A DNA stretch of 64,000 nucleotides from Prunus persica (lineage: Eukaryota; Streptophyta; Magnoliopsida; Rosales; Rosaceae), in contig NC_034015.1 in NCBI RefSeq assembly GCF_000346465.2, forward strand, positions 18,461,510-18,525,509, in the 5' to 3' direction. The position numbers and the translations under genes are program-made. The notes beneath the pieces were generated by a model. The model did no database searches. It was not told the origin of the DNA and worked only from the letters and a program-made list of their open reading frames with translations. Positions 24,056 through 37,572 of the stretch are shown here, piece by piece (the first letter of the stretch is position 1; each line of letters starts with the position of its first letter).

Positions 24056-25990
24056 TCATTGGGTTGGTTGAGCAGCCAAGCCTAACCATGACTTTCCTTC
24101 AGCTGGCTTTGCCGGGCCGGCTGCAGGGCTGCTTGTTTGGTATGGTGCTTTGTTGTTGATCCTGTAAATAGAAAAATTGCAAAGAAGATCAATCAGTTGG
24201 ACCATAAGAATCTATTACTGTAATCTATAGCAAACAGGTTGCGCAAAGGTATATTGATTTTGACTGCTAAAGATTTATCCTACACACTTCTGGTAGAGAG
24301 CAACAATCTCAATATGATAAAACAAACTGGTAATTCACTAATGAGATTAATGGATTTGTAATTTTGATACGATGGAAGATAAAAAATTCTTGTATTTGTT
24401 TCTGATGCCTACCTATCCTTTCTCTTCTCCAGGAATCGGTGAAGTGAAGCTTTCCTTGCAATCGGTAGATCTGCAAATCGAAAAGGAAAACATTAATCAG
24501 AAGCATGTTTTTATTTTTTTTTTGCACTTCTTGATATGGAGACACAGGGATCACAGAAAAAGAAAATTACCACAAACAATGGGTTGAGGCGATGGCTTAG
24601 GGGCCTCCTGAATGACTTGATTGCCAAACTTGGGAAACATGTTAGCACTTGGAGGAACTGAACTGCTGGAATTCATTGGATTCTTGCCCAAATGAGAGGC
24701 AAACACATTGTTACTCTTGGCCGGAATAGAAGCCTGAGCGGCTTGGCTGTGGGAACTTTCCTTGCTTGCTAAGAGCATAACTTCCTTTGCCTTGTCTGCT
24801 GGAAAATCATCAAACACGATTACTTGTCCGCCATAGAAGATGGTCATTTGTGCCTTTTGAGGCTCTCCTGGGACAGATTTCTTCACACTGACACATGATA
24901 AACAAGCCATAATGAGCTAAAGAAACACATCACATATAACATACTGAGACATATATAACTTCCTACTTGTTCATGTGAAAAAAACTGAACAAAATCATTT
25001 GCTGCAAAAATTTTCCAGAAATACCATTCCCACTTTCCAAAATCTGACAAAGTATTAGCTATGGGAACCCAACAATGTCTTTAAATTTACAGAAACTGGA
25101 TCTGGGCATACCTAGAATCAGCCATCTTGGGAACATCTCCTCTGGGAACTGAGGAACCAAAACCAGCTTGTTGAGGGAACAAATCCATGGATTTAAAGTC
25201 TCCAGGAGTTGCTGGCAGGTTCCTTGAGTTTTCCATAAATGGAAAGAAATTCACGGGTGGGGCTTTCTGATGAAACATCTCAGGTGTCCCTGTCCCTGTA
25301 GCAGCATCAGCTCAATGAATCACATACTATTTTAGGAACTAAATAAAAAAAATTCTAAAATCCTTTGGTGGGCAGCTACTAGAAATACAAATTTAAGTCT
25401 CCGACACAATCCGAGATACATAACAAGTGTGAAGATAAAAACGCTTATTCTGGGGAGGAAACAAAGGACACGTTCTTCTATCCTTGAACCATTTAAACGG
25501 AATCAATCAATTTCAATCGAGATTTTCGTGGATCTCCAAAAACAACAACCAATTCAACAACAAAAATAAGAAAGAACTTTACAAAATTAAATGAACAAAG
25601 AAGGAAAAAAGGGAAATAAAAACATCGATATAAAGATCGAAATCAAAATTCAACTTCCATCATATGAAAAATAAATGAATAAACATATATATATGCACGC
25701 ATGAGATAAGATTAAAAAATGAAATTCATTTTCTTCCTCTGCTTTTCTCAGCAACCAAACAAACAAACACAGATGCATAAGCTCCCATGAATTAAGACTA
25801 GCTAAAATAAGTGCTTACCGTTGGATTGTTGCATGTTGCATGCCATGTCAAGGCTCAGATCTCCAAAGCTGCCCTTCTCTTTGAGGTACTGGCAGAGCAT
25901 GCTACAAGTCTGAGTGAAGCTCGATGGCTTCTCCGCCATCCTCAACCCTCTTTGCCCTGAAACCTCCAGAGTCTCCGATGAACTCGACAT
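24056..25990 (-). CDS. JAZ: JAZ (TIFY10-type) jasmonate repressor
   Basis: Five exons (25819-25990, 25112-25295, 24571-24887, 24413-24470 and 24056-24161) encode 278 residues. JAZ proteins repress MYC2-type factors in the nucleus, recruit TOPLESS through NINJA, and are degraded through SCF-COI1 when jasmonoyl-isoleucine is present. The N-terminal domain ([16 protein letters not shown]) resembles JAZ1/JAZ2. The TIFYGG motif is at residues 134-139 in a ZIM domain of ~129-157. The Jas motif begins at 225 with the degron start LPIAR and continues [13 protein letters not shown]. The Jas motif is split after KDR by an intron (24162-24412), the conserved 'Jas intron'. The C-terminus has SWLGL. The JAZ1-like subclass is likely. 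Confidence 0.96.
24162..24412 (-). promoter_or_regulatory. Jas intron (alternative-splicing site in JAZ)
   Basis: This 251-base intron interrupts the Jas motif right after KDR. In other plants, retaining it or using another site within it makes JAZ forms with a truncated Jas motif that resist COI1-dependent breakdown. Here the unspliced frame stays open past the donor only briefly before a stop, so retention would give a JAZ lacking the last exon. Whether it happens here is inference. Confidence 0.55.
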
Positions 25991-26121
25991 TCTCGCCGAC
26001 CCAATTCACAATCACACAACCCACAACTCAAAATCCAATTTTTTTACCCTTTTCTAGACGCAAAAATATAAAAATAAAGACAGACAAATATGGCAGTATC
26101 AGTCTTGGCGCTGAAACAAGC

Positions 26122-26213
26122 TCTCTTTATACTCTTTTCTTCATGTACTGAGAGAAGACTTATAGCCCTCTCTCCTCTCTCTCTACCCCTTATGGCTTTA
26201 TCTACATCTTCCT

Positions 26214-26249
<36 letters not shown>

Positions 26250-26460
26250 CTTATCTCTGCTTATTAATTTAATAAAATATTAGTTGTTTATTTATTGGTT
26301 TTTAATTATTATTGGGGTTTGAGTTAAAGCACGAGGAATATATGGGTGTTTTTAAAAGGCGGGTTCCTCTCACCTTCCGAGGTCTACGTGATGTTTATTT
26401 TTAAAAAAATTTGTCCCGGTGGGCCTTACCACCCGTCGGTTTCAGGTTTCAAACACGTGT
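26122..26460 (-). promoter_or_regulatory. JAZ promoter: TATA box, GA/CT tract, G-box
   Basis: On the minus strand GTATAAAGAG (26122-26132) is a TATA box about 135 bases before the ATG. A (GA)n run at about 26216-26249 gives a CT tract just upstream. CACGTG at 26454-26459 is a perfect G-box, the binding site of MYC2, which is known to induce JAZ genes in a feedback loop; its use here is inferred from position. Confidence 0.6.
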
Positions 26461-27250
26461 TCTTTGCATCGCTTGGTAACGTCCAAGTTTGCGTTCCCAT
26501 CTGCCAACTTCAACGTTACCCCTGCATTTTCAACTTATTTACAGTATCACCTCCCGCCTATTTTATTATATTATTTTCTTCCCCACCAGAATGTTCATGT
26601 TTATTTTTCTTAGCCCCATGTTGTTTCGCGTGCACGTCATTCTGTTCTTTTTATTTATTTATAATAATAATATATAATATCTGCCTATTTTTCTTTTTCT
26701 TATTTGTTTTTTTAGTAACTTATAAGGTTGATACCAATAGAAGAGACTGGAAAACAAATTAAGATGTGTTTCAAATTGATAAAATCAGACCTAAATTATC
26801 GTTTTAAGAGCATCTATCATGGTTGTTCAATAGTTGAATTGATTGAATTATTTTGACATATATTGAAATTAATTGTATTTGTATTTGCAATGGTACAATT
26901 TAATAGCTTCAAATTAGTAGTTATCTTCTTAAAATTGTATCATTGAAATATTCTCAAAAACCATTCTTTAAAAACAATCAATTTTTAATATTATATGGAA
27001 ATGTATATATTTGAATTTTTTTTTTTCAAAAATATAGGCAAAGAAAGGTATAATGCGATTCAATAGAGTTGTAGGTCCCATACTTATTGCAATGCATGCA
27101 TAATGCATTAATTGCCATATTTTTTTTTATTTTTAATTGGCATATGAGTCTCATGGTTTGCAATGAGTGTTGCAGTGAGTGTTTAAAAGGTTATATTCAA
27201 AAAATAGTAAATGAAAATTTGTTGTATCACACACGTGCAATGCTAGTAAG

Positions 27251-27594
27251 CAGTGGCGGTGTTGTGCACAGGGCAGGCTAGGTATTCTTCTCCTCTCTTT
27301 TGCTATATATCTTTAATTATAGTTTTAATTTAAAATTGAGTATTCTAGGGTTTAATTAGGGATGAATTATAGTTTAGAGATTTTGTTGAAATTAATTGAG
27401 GCTTTGATTAGGGATGAATTATTCTAGGGCTTTGATTTGAGATTTTGTTAAAATTGAGTATTATAGGGTTTAATTAGGGGTGAATTATAATGTAAGTTTT
27501 TATGTATGTAAGTTTGTTAATGAAATCACTCGTACCGTCCAGTTTAGTACGTAAATTTTGCTCAAACGGTTTTTAATTTCTGAAACCGCCACTA
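27251..27594. mobile_element. Small TIR element (hAT-like ends)
   Basis: The left end CAGTGGCGGTG and the right end GAAACCGCCACTA form a 9-10 bp terminal inverted repeat (AGTGGCGGT). The segment is 344 bases long with no coding capacity. Such 'CAGTGGCGG' ends are frequent in plant hAT-type non-autonomous elements. An 8-bp target duplication was not evident, so the superfamily is uncertain. Confidence 0.5.
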
Positions 27595-28454
27595 CTTATA
27601 AGGATAACTTATGATGAAGAAAAAAAAGAAAACATAATTAATATGTAGAGATGAAGCATGTATAATATGCGATATTCAAATTCGGAACACTTTATGTGTG
27701 TAGGCGAGATGACGATGTGAACGAGATTAAATGACGGTAAGCTAAGTGAAGTTGTGGAAAAATATTTTAGTTGTATTATTTAACAAAAATAGTATATGAG
27801 AGAAGTGGACAATTTGAACTCCTGTTATGCACACATGACATGCTTATGCAACTGATATGCCAGACAAGTATATAAGTTTTGTTTTTCGTCTTTAAAAAAA
27901 ACAGAAATATTATTATACTAATTTAGTTTATTATTATTATACGTGAGACTGACGTGTGTGCTACATTATGATTAAAATAATAATAATAATATATAGTTTC
28001 TCATGTGATACAGCTGCTCAAATAGTCCATAGTCAACACAGCCTTGGTCCTACCATCCCCACTTGCCAAAGGAAGCCAAAACTTTTATCTAAATCACTGA
28101 TGGGTATTCTGGTAATTTCATAAGGTATAGCACATTCAGGCCCTCCACTTTCCCACTATTTTATTTTTGGGCTTGTTAACGGCGTCAGGTACGTGGTTGG
28201 TCCTTTATCGTATGTGCCATCCCGTAGGTACGCAATAGGACCGACGTGGGCTCCACACGCTCTTTTATCTTTTTAATTTTTGAATTATATATATAAATAC
28301 ATAAATCATATTTTAAAAACTTTATAGCTTAAGTAATTAAAAGAAGGTAATTACTAGGACCTATTAGGTCGTAAACGTTCTAGTTGAAACTCTGAGTATT
28401 TATAATGGGCTTTTAAAACTATCTATTTAAATAAATTTTAGGGAGGAATTGTAA

Positions 28455-28795
28455 AAATACAACTCTAACCATGTTCCTTATCCATTTTCTAAAATAGGGA
28501 GACCTCTAAGAGCTCTTAAATCTGAAGAGAGAGAATGAACTCCTAGTGGCTCCTTATAATTTAATGCTGCTTTATTTATTGAGTATTTCAAACATTTATT
28601 TATGCTAACTAATTTTTATTTTATTTTATAATAGAGATTGACTAATCAAAAAAGAGATATAGCATTTATGACTTCCTACACTAGAGAGCATGATTGAAGT
28701 TTAAATTTTATAGAAAGATTCTAAAATAACTTTTATATGTTTTTAGCTAAAATTTAACTAAAAAATAGAGAACATGATTGTAGATGCTCTCCTCC
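28455..28795. mobile_element. MITE-like element with imperfect terminal inverted repeats
   Basis: The left side CTCTAACCATGTTCC..TTTTCTAAAATA and the inverted right side CATCTACAATCATGTTCTCTATTTTTTAG resemble each other over about 30 bases. This end type is common in plant MITEs. AT-rich and noncoding. Confidence 0.45.
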
Positions 28796-29091
28796 CTGAA
28801 TACAGTTTGTATTCAAAAACACTATATATTTTTAATTATAATACAATGGAAAAAAAAAAACCAATAATTTAAATATAAAAAAATAATAAAGCGAAGCCGG
28901 CAAACCCACGTTCCTCGACCAACTAAAAGTCGGCATGTGGACAATGCTATTCTCTGATATTATTTTAATTAGCCAAATAATACATGCAAATTAATTCAAT
29001 TAAATATGATAAATTTCTTAGATAAATGTTGAAAAAGTCATATGCGCATTGGTAACGTTTTATTATTATTATTTTTATACGGGTTTTATCA

Positions 29092-29373
29092 TTAGCAGTC
29101 CTTTGGTACATGTTCATGCATGTGTCAATTAGTTTTATTTTTTATTTTATTTTTTGTATTAAGAAAAGATAACATGGATAATTATGTTTCATAAAAATAT
29201 AACTTATTATCTGATTTTGTTTTTAATTTTAATTTTTTAATATGAAAAAAAATAATTTATCATATTATCCTAATTTAATTAATAATTTTAATTCTTAATG
29301 TTTGATTTAACTAAGGACATTTTCTTATATTTTGAATGTTTCACAATTCTTTGCTTTTGCTTTATATATATAG
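29092..29373 (-). mobile_element. Non-autonomous Helitron, copy 4 (inverted, older)
   Basis: This matches the interior of copies 1-3. On the minus strand it begins CTATATATATAAAGC (the TC has become CC) and ends GCTAA|T. The ACATGC..GCATGAACATGT hairpin region is partly eroded. It appears more diverged than copies 1-3. Confidence 0.7.
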
Positions 29374-32300
29374 GGTATTTAGGAAGAAAGATTCCAACTT
29401 GATACTCTTTTTAATGTAAACAAAAAGGAATTTTATTAAACACAAAGCTGGTTGTTAATTCATAAATTTTATAAAGTATTTATGAGTCACATATATGTTA
29501 TTGCCACTTTACCTTTCCTCTTTCCTCTTGGGCTCTATTGGCTTTGCCGTTTAAAACATATCGTATCAAAGTGTAAACAAAGTAATAGGGTATCGGTTTT
29601 TGGACCGGCATGCTATAAAGCATGAGAATTTGTTATAGAGTAAATAAAACAAGTATATGTAAAATTCTTTTCAAGAATGCTTTTTAAGGTTGTGCTTGTG
29701 CTTTTTAAAGAAGCATTTCAATGTGCTTTTCGTAAAAGCGTCTACACTTTGTGTCTTGCGACTATATTAAATTATTGCATGCCATAAAGCATATAATAGA
29801 AACAAATATATTAGTAACACAAAGGAAATGATAATTTAGTACAACTTTTAAGATGCTAACAAATACAATTATTTTAAAATAAATCAAGACAGAATCTATT
29901 ATGATACTATAAAGTTTGTTCACATACACATTGTCGAGATATCATAAAGTTTTCAAATTTAAAACAAGATATCAGTAAGTTAATGTTCTTTTTCACTATG
30001 CTAAACCCCCGTTTGAGAAATATATAAGAGAAATTCAACAACTTACATAAGGATATGCTTATGTGGTTTATCGTGACAACATGATTAGAAATTGAATTAG
30101 ACATATACGAATATTTAAGAAAAAACATTTGATGGACTACAAAATTTGTTCTCCCACTGAGTTGAAAGGCAGAAAGAGTGACCAGATGATTCTATATACC
30201 TTTCTTAATTATTTCGATACTTCATTCATACAACGTTTGCTAGACCAAGCAAAGCTTCGATTCTCCTTGATTTTTAATATAATATAATATAATTAAATTA
30301 AATTAAATTAATTTGATTTTTCGGGTTTAGGATAATCCCGTCATTGTACAAACAACCACAAAGATGAAGCAACAGTTGGCAAACCCGTGTGGGAAACGCG
30401 GAGAGCGATGGGTGGGGCGCACATGCATCACACACCGCGTGCTGGCCCTCGTGGCCGAGTGTGATTGGACGGTGGTTGCAGAATATCTTCCTCGTGATGG
30501 CGACGTTTGAGCCCTGGATATTTTATTTACCTACTTTTGGGCGGGGAAGCGACCGACACTTCTATCTATTTTAGGGCACTCAAAACTCTATTTCCTCCAC
30601 GTGATCTTTGTGTCTGCTCTTGTGCTTCGCCCTATCCTCCGTTTTGAACAAGAAGTAACTTGAAAAGTCAGAAAATTTAAAATGGAGAAATTTACAATTA
30701 TCTTATTTGGCAACTTAAATATATAAATTGAGGCATTAAATTTTCGAGTATAATTTATACAAAAATATATTTCATTTTACAATTTATAAAGTGCAATTTA
30801 TTAAATTTGATATACATAAATTCAAATATCTAAAATTTTAATTGCTAGAAATTAAAATGATAAAAATCTAAATTTTGTCATTTTAAAAATTATATGTAAT
30901 TTTCAATTCTTCATTTAAACGGAGGCTTAGCATTTACGGAAATTACCAAACTACCAGCTGATATTTTTCAATGTATAGGTCAATCAATGTCGGTGTATCT
31001 ATCTATATGATGCTACTGCTGTGGGCCTTCTTCTACTTTTTACGTCACTGATGATATCTTGTTTTTTTGGTTTTTCATTTTGTGTATATTAGAGAGAGTA
31101 TTTACGTCCAACACAACATTTTGGAATTAACATTTACTAGTTTGGAGGTGAAATATTCATGAAATGATTTGAATGACTATTCATTGTATCTTATTATGCA
31201 ATGTAAAAAATGTAAAATATTGTAGTAAATTATTATAAATAAATAATTATAGTGTGTTTAATATTCTTTTATTAATTAATACATAATTTTCACATTCACA
31301 ATGTTTGTCAGCTCGCTATATAATCAATTTAAATCAGTTAAACCCATCATGCAATGTATTTTCTTTTAATTTTTTGTGATAAAGTAATAGATAATCAATT
31401 AAATAAACATCCTCCAAAATTTCAAGAATTTTTTTCAAATTTTTCTTACAATTCCCGTAATTTTTATTTAATTTTTATCAATATTGATGATATTTCGATA
31501 TTTCCATTCAAATTTCCAAATTTTTTAATTATCAAAATTTCTAAAACCATCGATATTTTAGACCTTAATATTGGGGACATTAGCTGACCACGGGTATATT
31601 GTTAAATTGTGAGGGCATACAAAAAGGACGATGGGCTAGAGCCTAGAGGTTCAATCTAATGGCCAATTATAGACTAAGGACTAGGTCAAGGGGAAAAAGA
31701 AGACCTAAAAATACGAACCATAACTTGGACTTCGACTGGTGGTCGGTCATATCTTAATCAGGGGAGGTGCAGACAATGCACTAGCGAGCAATCCTATAGC
31801 TCACATTTCACATGCAATTGGATGCAAAATTGTTTAAAATAAAGATGTGCTTTAAATTGAGTCTTAAGAATTAATGAGATCGTGTGTAGTTCCTTTGACC
31901 TTCTCACTGCTCACTGTTGGATAGATCATAGCTATCGAGCCTTAGAGAATATGATTACTGTTTTTCATAAGAATCCGACCATATGAAACTCGTGTTTCAT
32001 ATGCGTTGGTTCAAATATCGATAAGTTTGATATTCACGTGAATGTCAAATTTATATTTATGAAATTGAATAATATAACATAAGTTCGATAAAAGAACATT
32101 ACGAGTGAGAATAATTGAAATTCCTCATAAAAGATAGGAAGAAATAATACGATGAATGTAGGACCATGGTGGCCCTGTAGACATACTTATAACACCAAAC
32201 CAGTACACGTGTCTTTTCTAAGGTTGATTTGTTTTGATCTTTGTAATTAATAGGCCACCTGTTTTTTTTCTCCTCATACTAACGTTACAGGATCATCAAA

Positions 32301-33015
32301 AGCCACCAAGTTTTCTATGCATTAACTTATAGGCATTCCTGTTTGCTATCCCCTTGACCAGTCCTATTCTATATTTTTTGGGGTTGTTCTCACGAAGGTT
32401 TTCCGTACAAAATGGAGTAATTGGAATTTGTATTAGGTCCGCAAGAGTTAGGTGACATCCACAACATTCATATTAGTCAAGAAGAGAGGGAAAATAAAGC
32501 GTGCGTGGGTGATTGTAAGTCATACATAAAACTTTATAATGGGTCTCACATTCATCGACGCCTTAAAGCAAATCTCCCTTATTTTGTATTAAAATTGAAA
32601 GTTATAAAGTACAGTTTTCTCAAAAATATGGACAGTTGAGAATCAGCCACGAGTGTGGATGACTGTCCCTAACACGCGCATTGTCGAGACTTTATGGCTG
32701 TTCGAGCCTTTTTCGTAGAAATGAGTGATGTGTTAAATTAGCAACCAGTGTTAAGTCTAAAACTTGCTTAAGTAAACCAAGTTTTTAGGTTTGTTCGTAC
32801 CTGCTTTCCCTTTGTTAATTCTATATATATAATATATCCTAATAGCATGATTGAGGCAACTGAGCCCATCATGTCCCTATCATTTAAAAATAAAAGAATT
32901 TCCTAGCAACTTCATGCACAAGTTTTACATTAATATATCCAACATATTTGCATGACCACATTCAAACTCTCCCTTTTCTTTTCTACCATTATTCTCATTA
33001 TCTTGTGCTAAGAAA

Positions 33016-33818
33016 CTTAGAATTGGTCAATGAAAGGGAGTGCATGTTCTTTAAATCAAGATGACCAATCAAACCAAGTGTTGCAAAATAGATTAATACA
33101 ACGATTAAACGAGGTTGCAGAAGCTCTTGTACATCAGATTTTCATGTTCTCCATTATTAGACAAAAAGGATATTAACTTGTACAATATATGAAAGCACCA
33201 AATCTTCTTACTTCTTAACAAAGAATGGCTGGAACTAGGATGAAGGGAATCCTGAGTAGTTTATGGTTGGAAAGAAACTGTCTCCATACAGATTGTGGTA
33301 GCAACATTTTAACCGGATGCATCGAGCGTCTGCTAATATTTTCGATAAAAGGTAAGTATCGTTTGATTTGTAGTTTCAGTTTAATTTACTTGAAAATGTA
33401 GTTCTATGACATCAAGTGAAGTGTGATATTTGTTTGTGTTTCTGATTTGGGTTAAATAATACAATTTTGTATGTTTCTAACATGAGCCTTTTAATACAAT
33501 TCTTGTTATGCAAAACATTTAATATAGCACTGTAAATTATTCATTATAACTAGCACTGACAAGATTGTTTGTGTTTCCAAAGGCGCACCAAACAAATACC
33601 TGGTGGCATAAAAACTCCCTTCCTCAAATGATCCACATATACCTGGTGGCATCACAAGATTGATTGTGTTTCCCATATGCATTATCGTCCCAACTGTGAT
33701 AGTTTTGAAATTTACAAGAGACGGGTTGCATGAGCAACCAAAAAAAGGGGCTTTGAAAGTTGCCCGAACATAAGCAACTATGACTTGGAATTGGTCAATC
33801 GAAGTGAGTGCATGTTCT
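33016..33818 (+). pseudogene. Chimeric relic: F-box exon 1 and fragment fused to beta-galactosidase fragment
   Basis: ATG at 33235 opens an intact short exon (MAGTRMKGILSS... to 33351, donor GGTAAGT) homologous to exon 1 of the F-box genes at 44194 and 54314. The following intron runs into a ~75-base piece (about 33545-33617) of F-box exon 2 (TATAACTAGCACT and ACAAGATTGTTTG) and then stops matching. At about 33618-33770 the sequence instead matches, in reverse orientation, exons 16 and 15 of a beta-galactosidase (TCAAATGATCCACAT, TTTACAAGAGACGGGTTGC, GGGGCTTTGAAAGTTG). Direct repeats of 35 bases (31 identical) flank it at 33016-33050 and 33784-33818. It cannot encode either protein. Confidence 0.75.
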
Positions 33819-34160
33819 GGAACATAACTTATAACGGTTGAGTGATCTCTTGATCTTTCTGAATGTGCAGTGATTGGAGGTCTTTATGTATAAAACACAA
33901 GCTTTTGTAATTGTGAGTAGAGTAGATTAGTGTACAACATCAAACTATGCCCTTTTTTCACGAACTGAAATTTTTTGGTATATACAACTCCATGTAATAA
34001 AAAAGCTATAAGATAGGAGAGAAAAAAACACAAAAAAAGGAACGTAAAAACAGCATAAACTGCTCCATCGATCTTTATCCTCCCAAGATGCTTCATACAG
34101 ACATTGAAGTTATTGACCTCCAAAAAAATGAGCCATTGATATGGAGAACCTCTCACCTTG

Positions 34161-37100
34161 TCAAAAATCATAATCTATGTCTGTCATGTTCTGGGATGCA
34201 GAGTGCTTCACCAACTTCCCTTGCTCATCATACCGGTCAAGATTCTCACAAGGGGCAGGGAAGATGGTCCCTATTACGCGACCTTGAACAAAGGCACATT
34301 GAAAAATGTGCTTCTTTTTGTATGTTAGACCTACTGACATATCCCGAAAAGTCACATTTCTCACTGGAATCTCTTCACTCCCATGGATACGAACGGGCAC
34401 ACGAACTCCCTGTCCATGGACGCTTGTGAAGCTTATGTCCTTGAGCACTGGAAGAGCCTTTGGATCATAGCCCTCATCGGGGTGCTCGTTGTAGTCTGTC
34501 TTGATAACAATTCCAACTCGAACATTGTCAAATGTCAGATTCCGATAGGTTATGTGACGCACATATCCGCCTCTTCCAGGGGCGGTCTTGATCCGAACAG
34601 CACGCCTTGAGCTCCACACAAGAACATTCTCTACCGTGACATTTGAAACCCCACCAGACATCTCACTGCCTATTGATACGCCGGCACTGTTGCATTTCAG
34701 CCAAGGGTAACTTTGAGTTACAACCAGATAGACACAACAAAGACATATACAGATAAGGGAGTGAAGGAATAGTAACTCTATTCTCTGACAGTATTAGGAC
34801 ATTAATGAACTAATAGATGTCCGAAATATCTGACTACATGTTGACAATCAACTAAAGATGAAGTTTCTCCTTACTGGTGCAGTTGCTGCTATATGGCACC
34901 CAGCACTGGGCCGAGAGCCGTACAGGTAGAATGCCTAACAGTGTTCTACTCAAGACTGATGAACTGACCATTCCTCATTTCCCACTCAGAAGCTTTGATA
35001 GACTAGCAATTCCCCTCACCCTCTTCACCTCTTCTTTTTTGTTGTTTCTTTTATTATTCGTTATATTCAGTATTTTTTGGGTTAGCATTTCAGTCCAAAT
35101 TGAAGACCACATTCATAAATGCAAAAAGAAATTAGAGCTAGAGGGCTTAGAATGCCTGGACAGAGGTATCAAGGAATTTTACAGGGCAGGGAGTGCTACT
35201 GCATTACCTGTTGCCCTCCGCACTCCAGTGTGCGAGGGTAAATACATACCCTGCACTGGAGCTGAATGGCTCCCCTCTATTTTAATGATTAAAGATAGAT
35301 AACATGATGCCAGGACCAGGATACAATGACAAAGTAGTCTTTTTTATGAACAAGACGGCAATATACGTGCAATTAAAGCCTGCTAGAAGCATAATATTCA
35401 CCTGACCATAGAGCGAACAACAAGATTTCTAATGAGTATATTCTTCGATGGCCGTCCATAAGAAATTCCGTACTGATCCCAGCCACTCTTTATTGCAATT
35501 CCATCATCCCCCACGCTTATGTAACAGTCCTCAATCACCATATCCTCACATGAATCTGTTTTTACCAAAAAATCAAGGTTATTCAGTATTGATTAGATGA
35601 TAAACCAATAAGAATAAAGCATACCACTAAAATCACAAGAGCAAACCAACAAAATGTAGCTCAAATTATATATGAACCCAGACAATTTCATCACATCAGA
35701 CTTTAAGCCAGATGTGAAGGGGCATACAAGAAAATTCTTCTCTCTCTCTCTCTAATACACACAGACATGAAAAAAGGATTAACAATTAACAAGTTGGTAG
35801 GATGTCGATGAAATAATATTATATATATTAAGTTTAATTCTTTCTGCTCCAAGTGGCCTGGTTTCCGTACTCAAGCAACCCATGCAACATCTAGACAAAG
35901 AAAACCAAATAGCATGGCAAGCCTTTATAATCATCATCTCTCAAAAACACGATTGACTTCTCCCTGTTCATCGATCAAACCTGTTTAGTTGGTTAACAAA
36001 ACTATGAAGCCTATGAATTGGAGCATTTCTGAACGTCTAGTGTAAACTGCACAGTTCACTTTTCATTTTATGTCTTTTGTGTCACACAATATATTTTTTA
36101 GTGTCCAGTGGTGCATTTAAATATTTATAAGCTCATCTGGAACAGATAAATAAAGGGAATGGCAACCCATTAAAAAAAACACCAGTGCCAGAATAGCATT
36201 ACTCAGCACATCAAACATAAAGTCGGGCGAAAAAACCCCCTGAGTAGGATACACTTACCAGGATCTATTCCATCAGTATTTGGAGCTTCAACTACGGGAG
36301 CCAAAATCGTAACATTCCTAACAGTAACATTTTTGCAGTCATATGGATGAAGTGTCCAAAAAGGAGAATCACGCAAAGTTATATTACTGATCAAAATGTT
36401 GCTTGACCACATAATCTGTACAAGTGGACCCCTAGTGTGGTTCAGAAGCTTCTGCCGGTACTTCTTCCACCACGTTTGACCCTGTCCGTTTATGGTACCA
36501 TTATGCCCTGTCGGTCAGTGAATACATAAATATAATTAGAACAAGTCAGAAATTGAACACTTGGAAAGAAGAGAAGTGTACAACTTAGACGTGCATAATA
36601 ATGTCCATAAGAGTGCACTGGATACACCTACCTTCTGATTTACATACAAAGTATGCAAGTTATAAAACCAAACACAACATGTTACTCTTGTAGCAATATG
36701 CTCTGATTAAGTATCCATGGCAAAAATGACTGCCAGCAAGAAAGATTTCTAGGCTTGAAAACTATGCAATATAATGGAAAATTAGGATCATCAACTTCCC
36801 TAGAACACATGATGGTCAAGTGGACGACGAGAAAGGAGATGAAGGCACTTCCTGTCTCTGGTATTTCAATCACAATAGATTAATATGCTTTATCAATCCA
36901 TTTTTAATATAAAAATCATTGCCAATTCTTTCATTGTCTTTGCGATATAAATTGTCAGGATCGACTTGGTTCAACTGAAGACCTACGGTTAAAATCTAAA
37001 TGGGACCAAATTAAATAATGTTAATGAAACGGGAAACTATTAATCAACCTTTTATTTACAAGGTTCAACAGAAAATCATCATTGACCGCTAAGATGGCCA

Positions 37101-37499
37101 ACTCATGTAATCTTTCTTGATTTTCACAAATTTCAACAAATGCTAAATTCATGTTTACAGGCTATAACACCCATATGAAACCTTATTGGTGTTTAATATC
37201 AAATTGGATCCTACTTAGATTAGCTTTTAAAACAATTACTTATGTTCCAACTAAACACTATTGCTATGAACTAAACATATAACCTGAACAGGAGAAAGGA
37301 TGAAATATCTTACCTGTTATAACAATATCTTTAAGATTTTGACCATGAATCAAACTCCCATACCGAGGCCCAGGATGCTCTCTCCCATACCCATACGAAG
37401 GCAATGGAGGCATCAAAGGCCAATACTTCTCATCCTGTCATGTGGAAAAGAATATGCATCATCAGGAATAACTACAGTGATGTGTAGGAATTGTGTGTG

Positions 37500-37572
<73 letters not shown>

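Larger units (their letters stand above)
26260..33015. other. Long AT-rich intergenic region without supported genes
   Basis: About 6.7 kb with only short frames and no domain. Recognisable content is a TIR element (27251-27594), a MITE-like element (28455-28795) and Helitron copy 4 (29092-29373). A more GC-rich island at 30370-30560 contains a 61-codon frame (30389-30574) with no family resemblance. A small tandem duplication (ATTCTAGGG-type phrases) lies at about 27332-27500. The rest shows nothing definite. Confidence 0.5.

Noticed and set aside
26346..26762. 138-codon hydrophobic frame upstream of JAZ
   Set aside because: Composition follows T-rich DNA; no start context, homologous family or splice structure.
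30389..30574. 61-codon frame in a GC-richer island
   Set aside because: Isolated, with no domain or supporting signals. It could be a promoter-like island, but no gene follows.
34877..35302. 141-codon plus-strand frame inside a polygalacturonase intron
   Set aside because: It lies in intron 4 of the minus-strand gene and partly resembles only its own decayed copy; no domain.
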